Shown one piece after another: positions 59,896-64,000 of a DNA stretch of 64,000 nt. Every line of letters starts with the position of its first letter. Position 1 is the stretch's first letter. Below the pieces are notes generated by a model. The model had not been told where the DNA came from. It ran no database searches and saw only the letters and a list, made by a program, of their open reading frames with translations. This DNA is from Antrihabitans auranticaus (GTDB taxonomy: Bacteria; Actinomycetota; Actinomycetes; Mycobacteriales; Mycobacteriaceae), in assembly GCF_016481275.1 (NCBI RefSeq), contig NZ_JAEMNW010000004.1, positions 62,001 to 126,000 of the forward strand, read 5' to 3'. The position numbers and the translations under genes were made by a program.

Positions 59896-62349
59896 TTGGC
59901 TCAGCCGAAAGTCGTCGTAATCGGCGCCGGAATCGTCGGGACGTCGCTGGCGGACGAAATCACTGCGCGGGGCTGGACCGACGTCACCGTGCTCGACCGC
60001 GGACCGCTCTTCGCCACCGGCGGATCCACTTCGCACGCACCGGGATTGGTGTTCCAGACGAATCCGTCGAAGACGATGACGGAGTTCGCGAAATACACCA
60101 CCGAGAAGTTCGGTGCCTTGACGCACCCCGACGGGTGGGCGTTCAACGCGGTCGGCGGTCTGGAAGTCGCGACGACCCCGCTGCGCATGGCCGACCTGCA
60201 CCGCAAGGCCGGCTGGGCCAAGTCGTGGGGGATCGAGGGCCGGTTGCTCGACGCCGCGGAGTGCGCCGCGCTGCATCCTCTGCTCGACGCCGATCGCATA
60301 CTCGGTGGCTTCCACACTCCGGCGGACGGTCTGGCCAAGGCGCTGCGCGCGGCCGAGGCGCAGGCGCGGCAGGCGACCGCCCGCGGCGCTACGTTCCGCC
60401 CCTATCAAGAAGTCTTGGGCATCGTGTCGCGCAATGGGCGGGTGGCGGGCGTGCAGACGGCCGACGCGATCATCGACGCGGACATCGTCGTGTGCGCAGC
60501 GGGCTTCTGGGGTGCCCAGCTCGCGAAGCAGGTGGGCCTCGTCGTGCCGCTCGTGCCGATGGCGCACCAGTATGCGAAGACCGGGCAGGTCGCCCCGCTG
60601 GTCGGTCGGAACACAGAGGTCGGCGAAGCGAGCCTGCCGATCCTCCGGCACCAGGATCAGGACCTCTACTTCCGTGAGCATGGTGACCGGATCGGAATCG
60701 GTTACTACGGCCACAAACCGATGCCCGTCGACATGTCCACACTGCTCGCCGACACGGCGGGCGAGGCGATGCCGTCGATGCTGCCCTTCACCGACGAGGA
60801 CTTCGCACCCGCATGGCGCGAGTCCATGGAACTTCTTCCAGTGCTGGGAGATTCGAAGGTCGAGGAGGGTTTCAACGGCATCTTCTCGTTCACGCCGGAC
60901 GGCTTCTCTATCATGGGTGAGCATCGGGAACTTGCCGGCTTCTGGGTTGCCGAGGCGGTCTGGGTCACGCACTCCGCAGGTGTGGCCAAGGCGATGGCGG
61001 AATGGATAATCGAGGGCGCACCGCACACCGATGTCCACGAATGCGATCTGTACCGGTTCGAGGAAGTCGCGCGTAGCGACAAGTTCATCCTCGAGACGAG
61101 TTCGCAGGCATTTGTCGAGGTCTACGACATCGTTCACCCGCATCAGTACCGAACAGCGTTGCGAGGCTTACGAACAAGCCCGTTCTATCAGCGTCAGCAG
61201 GAACTCGGCGCCTACTTCTTCGAGGGTGGCGGCTGGGAGCGTCCGGCCTGGTACGAGGCCAATGCCGAACTGGCGCAGCGACTTCGCGACGATGGTGTGC
61301 CCTTCCCCGAGCGCGACGACTGGTCGAGCCGGTTCTGGTCGCCGATCTCGATCGCCGAAGCAAAGTGGACGCGTGAGCGCGTCGCGATGTTCGACATGAC
61401 GCCGCTGACCCGCTACGAGGTGAGTGGCCCCGGTGCGCTCGAGTTGCTGCAACGGCTGACGACGAACAATTTGGACAAGACTGTCGGCTCGGTCACCTAC
61501 ACCCTGCTGCTGGACGAAAACGGCGGCATACGCAGTGATCTCACCGTCGCTCGCCTCGCACCGACGTTGTTCCAGGTCGGTGCGAACGGTCCGCTGGACT
61601 TCGATTGGATCACCCGTCACCTGCCTGCCGACGGGAGCGTGACCCTGCGCGACAGCACCGGCTCGACCTGCTGTGTCGGTGTCTGGGGGCCCGCGGCGCG
61701 AGAGTTGGTGCAGCCGTTGTGCGCCGACGATCTGTCCCATCAGGCGTTCAAGTACTTCCGTGCGCTGCAGACCTACCTCGGCGCGATTCCGGTCACCATG
61801 ATGCGCGTGTCCTACGTCGGCGAACTCGGTTGGGAGATCTACACGACTGCCGAATACGGCGCCGCGCTATGGGACCTCCTCTGGGCAGCGGGTCAGGCGC
61901 ACGACGTGATCGCCGCAGGCCGAATCGCATTCAACAGCCTGCGAATCGAGAAGGGCTACCGCGGCTGGGGGAGCGACATGACCACCGAGCATCTACCCGC
62001 GGCGGCCGGTGTCGACTTCGCGGTCCGAATGACCAAGGACGACTTCGTCGGCAAAGAGGCTCTGGAGAGGGCTGCGCCGCCCGCAAAGATCTTGCGCAGC
62101 ATCGTGTTCGACGAACCGTCGGCAGTCGTGCTCGGCAAGGAACCGGTCTTCGTCGGCGGAGAGTGCGCAGGCTACGTCACCAGTGCCGGCTACTCCGCGA
62201 CCATCGGCCGGAGCATCGCCTACGCGTGGTTGCCAGCAGCGACCGCGCCAGGAGACCCCGTCGAGGTCGACTATCGCGGCACCCGCTACACCGCCGCCGT
62301 CCATGCGGAGCCCGTCGTGGACCCCGACATGTCCAGAATTCGGAGGTAG
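59896..62349 (+). CDS. dimethylglycine oxidase/dehydrogenase (FAD + tetrahydrofolate)
   Basis: An 817-residue two-part enzyme. The N-terminal FAD oxidoreductase (about 1-370) begins [46 protein letters not shown]. The C-terminal half (about 430-810) is GcvT-like: [40 protein letters not shown] and [19 protein letters not shown], with folate-binding segments. This is the DMGDH/sarcosine dehydrogenase architecture and matches the roughly 830-residue Arthrobacter DMG oxidase. The TTG start at 59896 has GGAGGA at 5 nt. It should make sarcosine and methylene-THF. Direct sarcosine dehydrogenation is an alternative. Confidence 0.88.
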   Translation: MAQPKVVVIGAGIVGTSLADEITARGWTDVTVLDRGPLFATGGSTSHAPGLVFQTNPSKTMTEFAKYTTEKFGALTHPDGWAFNAVGGLEVATTPLRMADLHRKAGWAKSWGIEGRLLDAAECAALHPLLDADRILGGFHTPADGLAKALRAAEAQARQATARGATFRPYQEVLGIVSRNGRVAGVQTADAIIDADIVVCAAGFWGAQLAKQVGLVVPLVPMAHQYAKTGQVAPLVGRNTEVGEASLPILRHQDQDLYFREHGDRIGIGYYGHKPMPVDMSTLLADTAGEAMPSMLPFTDEDFAPAWRESMELLPVLGDSKVEEGFNGIFSFTPDGFSIMGEHRELAGFWVAEAVWVTHSAGVAKAMAEWIIEGAPHTDVHECDLYRFEEVARSDKFILETSSQAFVEVYDIVHPHQYRTALRGLRTSPFYQRQQELGAYFFEGGGWERPAWYEANAELAQRLRDDGVPFPERDDWSSRFWSPISIAEAKWTRERVAMFDMTPLTRYEVSGPGALELLQRLTTNNLDKTVGSVTYTLLLDENGGIRSDLTVARLAPTLFQVGANGPLDFDWITRHLPADGSVTLRDSTGSTCCVGVWGPAARELVQPLCADDLSHQAFKYFRALQTYLGAIPVTMMRVSYVGELGWEIYTTAEYGAALWDLLWAAGQAHDVIAAGRIAFNSLRIEKGYRGWGSDMTTEHLPAAAGVDFAVRMTKDDFVGKEALERAAPPAKILRSIVFDEPSAVVLGKEPVFVGGECAGYVTSAGYSATIGRSIAYAWLPAATAPGDPVEVDYRGTRYTAAVHAEPVVDPDMSRIRR

Positions 62350-62353
62350 CGAC

Positions 62354-63502
62354 ATGGCACATGCGACCTCCGGCTACGACGTCATCGTCATCGGGCTCGG
62401 CGGAATGGGAAGCGCCGCTGCGTATCACCTCGCCGCGCGCGGTCAGCGCGTGCTGGGCCTGGAGAAGTTCACGCCTGCGCACGACAAGGGCTCGAGCCAC
62501 GGTGGTTCTCGCATCATCCGGCAGTCCTATTTCGAGGACCCGGCATACGTTCCGCTGCTGCTCCGGTCCTACGAACTCTGGGAGAAACTGGCGCACGATG
62601 CCGAGCGTGAGGTGTACCGCCTGACGGGCGGACTCTTCATCGGACCGCCGGACTGCCTCACGGTCGCGGGCAGCCTGCGCGCAAGCCGTGAATGGTCTTT
62701 GGAGCACGAGGTTCTCGACGCCGGGGAACTGCGGCGGCGCTTCCCGAACTACACGCCGAACGACGGTGATCTCGCTGTCTACGAAGCCAAGGCCGGCTTC
62801 GCACGGCCGGAGCTGACCGTGCAGGCGCACATCGACCTCGCCCTTCGCGCCGGTGCGACGTTGTCCTTCGGTGAGGAGGTGCTCGGCTGGAAGGAGACCG
62901 GTACCGGCGTCACCGTCACGACGTCACGCGCTACCTATTCTGCTGGCCAGGTGGTGATCTGTCCCGGCGCGTGGGCGCCACAGTTGTTGGCGGAGTTCGG
63001 AATTCCGATCACCGTCGAACGTCAGGTGCTCTATTGGCTCGAGCCGGTCGGCGGTACGGCCGCGTTCGAAGGCCAGCCGATCTTCATCGACGAGAACGCT
63101 TCCGGGATGCAGATCTACGGGTTCCCCGCCATCGACGGACCTGCCGGCGGCGTCAAGGTCGCCTTCTTCCGCAAGGGCATCGAATGCACTCCGGAGACGA
63201 TCGACCGCGTCGTACACCCACACGAAATACAGGAAATGCGCGACCGGGTCGGTGAGCTGCTGCCCGCGCTCGACGGTCCGAGCGTTCATTCGGCAACCTG
63301 CATGTACTCGAACACCCCCGACCAGCACTTCGTCATCGCCCGCCACCCGGACTGCGCGAATGTGACTGTCGCGTGCGGATTCTCAGGACATGGCTTCAAG
63401 TTCGTCCCGGTTGTCGGAGAAATCCTCGCCGACCTCGCGACCGACGGGCGGACGAAGCACCCCATCAAGCTCTTCGATCCGCAAAGGCTGGTGACCGTGT
63501 GA
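62354..63502 (+). CDS. monomeric sarcosine oxidase (SolA/MSOX type)
   Basis: A 382-residue flavoprotein. The FAD motif is [22 protein letters not shown], followed by [14 protein letters not shown], and the covalent-FAD Cys is in the [11 protein letters not shown] block, as in MSOX and N-methyltryptophan oxidase. The length is normal. CGGAGG precedes the ATG. It oxidises sarcosine to glycine, formaldehyde and H2O2, the last step before glycine. N-methyl-L-tryptophan oxidase would be a possible family alternative, but the betaine context favours sarcosine. It is coupled to the Rieske oxygenase gene by a GTGA overlap. Confidence 0.9.
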   Translation: MAHATSGYDVIVIGLGGMGSAAAYHLAARGQRVLGLEKFTPAHDKGSSHGGSRIIRQSYFEDPAYVPLLLRSYELWEKLAHDAEREVYRLTGGLFIGPPDCLTVAGSLRASREWSLEHEVLDAGELRRRFPNYTPNDGDLAVYEAKAGFARPELTVQAHIDLALRAGATLSFGEEVLGWKETGTGVTVTTSRATYSAGQVVICPGAWAPQLLAEFGIPITVERQVLYWLEPVGGTAAFEGQPIFIDENASGMQIYGFPAIDGPAGGVKVAFFRKGIECTPETIDRVVHPHEIQEMRDRVGELLPALDGPSVHSATCMYSNTPDQHFVIARHPDCANVTVACGFSGHGFKFVPVVGEILADLATDGRTKHPIKLFDPQRLVTV

Positions 63503-64000
63503 CCGCGGCCGAACTGCCGCCCCTGACGGCACCCGCTCTGATCCCGACCCTTGGTGGCGAGTATTACTGCAGCGAAGAGATTTTCGCTGCAGAACAAGAA
63601 CACGTCTTCGAATCGATGTGGTTCTGTGCGGTGCGGACGAGTGATCTCGCGGAGCCGGGACAGTTCAAGAAGGTGCAGGTCGGGCGCGAGAGCGTGCTGA
63701 TCGTCCGGGGTAGGGACAAGGGGCTGCGCGCGTTTCTGAACATCTGCAGGCATCGGGGCGCGATGTTGTGTACCGAGTCCGAAGGTCAGGTACGCCGAAA
63801 CCTGCAGTGCCCGTACCACGCGTGGACCTACGGCCTGGACGGCAAGCTCGTCGCGGCACCGAACATGTCGACGCTCAAGGACGAGACAGGCGCGGACATC
63901 GACCGCGTCCGATATGGACTCGTGCCGGTCGCGTTGCGCGAGTGGCTCGGCTACGCCTGGGTGTGCTTGGCGGACCAGCAGCCCTCGTTCGAAGAAGAAG
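63499..64000 (+). CDS. Rieske oxygenase alpha subunit, probable glycine betaine demethylase (3' truncated)
   Basis: The first 167 residues of a Rieske mononuclear-iron oxygenase. The GTG start overlaps the sarcosine oxidase stop (GTGA). The Rieske cluster is complete: CRHRGAMLC and CPYHAWTYG (CxH-x17-CxxH). The N-terminal segment [26 protein letters not shown] resembles GbcA-type betaine demethylases. The catalytic iron domain is beyond the window. It likely converts glycine betaine to dimethylglycine plus formaldehyde. Carnitine or another quaternary amine is a possible alternative. Confidence 0.85.
   Translation, partial: MTAAELPPLTAPALIPTLGGEYYCSEEIFAAEQEHVFESMWFCAVRTSDLAEPGQFKKVQVGRESVLIVRGRDKGLRAFLNICRHRGAMLCTESEGQVRRNLQCPYHAWTYGLDGKLVAAPNMSTLKDETGADIDRVRYGLVPVALREWLGYAWVCLADQQPSFEEE

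Noticed and set aside
1-64000. Mobile island or prophage across the window
   Set aside because: No integrase, transposase, phage structural gene, tRNA or clear attachment site, and base use is uniform apart from short AT-rich promoter patches.

Overview
The window looks like chromosomal DNA of a high-GC mycolic-acid actinobacterium, probably Rhodococcus or a close relative (Nocardiaceae/Gordoniaceae). Support comes from dense G/C-ending coding sequence, a mycothiol-dependent formaldehyde dehydrogenase, PucR/TetR regulators, GTG and TTG starts and many 4-nt stop/start overlaps. Genus is inferred; there is no rRNA or other taxonomic marker. No phage, transposase, CRISPR array, tRNA or rRNA was recognised. 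Almost everything is catabolism of guanidino compounds, amines, GABA and betaine, plus a polyhydroxyalkanoate (PHA) block.

Layout. 0-0.8 kb: end of a CorA transporter and an acyl-CoA thioesterase. 0.8-6.3 kb (minus): gabT-gabD-glutamate dehydrogenase, with a divergent ATP-grasp ligase plus NylB-like serine hydrolase pair (6.6-9.5 kb). 9.5-16.5 kb: PucR regulator, acyl-CoA ligase, PHA synthase, MaoC hydratase, PHA depolymerase, acyl-CoA dehydrogenase. 16.4-23.8 kb: two paralogous agmatine deiminase/N-carbamoylputrescine amidase pairs, an NCS1 permease and two TetR regulators. 24-30 kb (minus): aminobutyraldehyde dehydrogenase, copper amine oxidase, universal stress protein, APC permease, controlled from a divergent PucR gene; then an XRE-cupin regulator and an amidohydrolase. 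33.5-40.6 kb: a ureohydrolase divergent from a translationally coupled five-gene operon (amidase, lysine/arginine 2-monooxygenase, D-amino-acid oxidase, cationic amino-acid permease, universal stress protein). 40.6-41.45 kb: a tandem 205-bp repeat array. 41.5-49.9 kb: a second ureohydrolase, class II aldolase, ThDP decarboxylase, RidA, aldehyde dehydrogenase, TetR, sodium/solute symporter, LysR. 49.9-57.1 kb: membrane and housekeeping proteins with a second, inverted repeat array. 57.1-64 kb: glycine betaine demethylation to glycine, with formaldehyde disposal; the last gene is cut by the window end.

How the genes work together. Several routes converge on GABA. Agmatine would go to N-carbamoylputrescine, putrescine, 4-aminobutanal and GABA through the deiminase/amidase pairs, copper amine oxidase and aldehyde dehydrogenase. 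Arginine could go through a 2-monooxygenase and an amidase to 4-guanidinobutyrate, or from 2-ketoarginine through ThDP decarboxylation and an aldehyde dehydrogenase to the same compound; a ureohydrolase would then release urea and GABA. GabT/GabD convert GABA to succinate, and the co-transcribed glutamate dehydrogenase would regenerate the 2-oxoglutarate GabT uses. The substrates of the monooxygenase, decarboxylase and ureohydrolases are inferred from context. Candidate operators (direct repeats and palindromes) lie in nearly every divergent promoter and suggest separate local control of each module.
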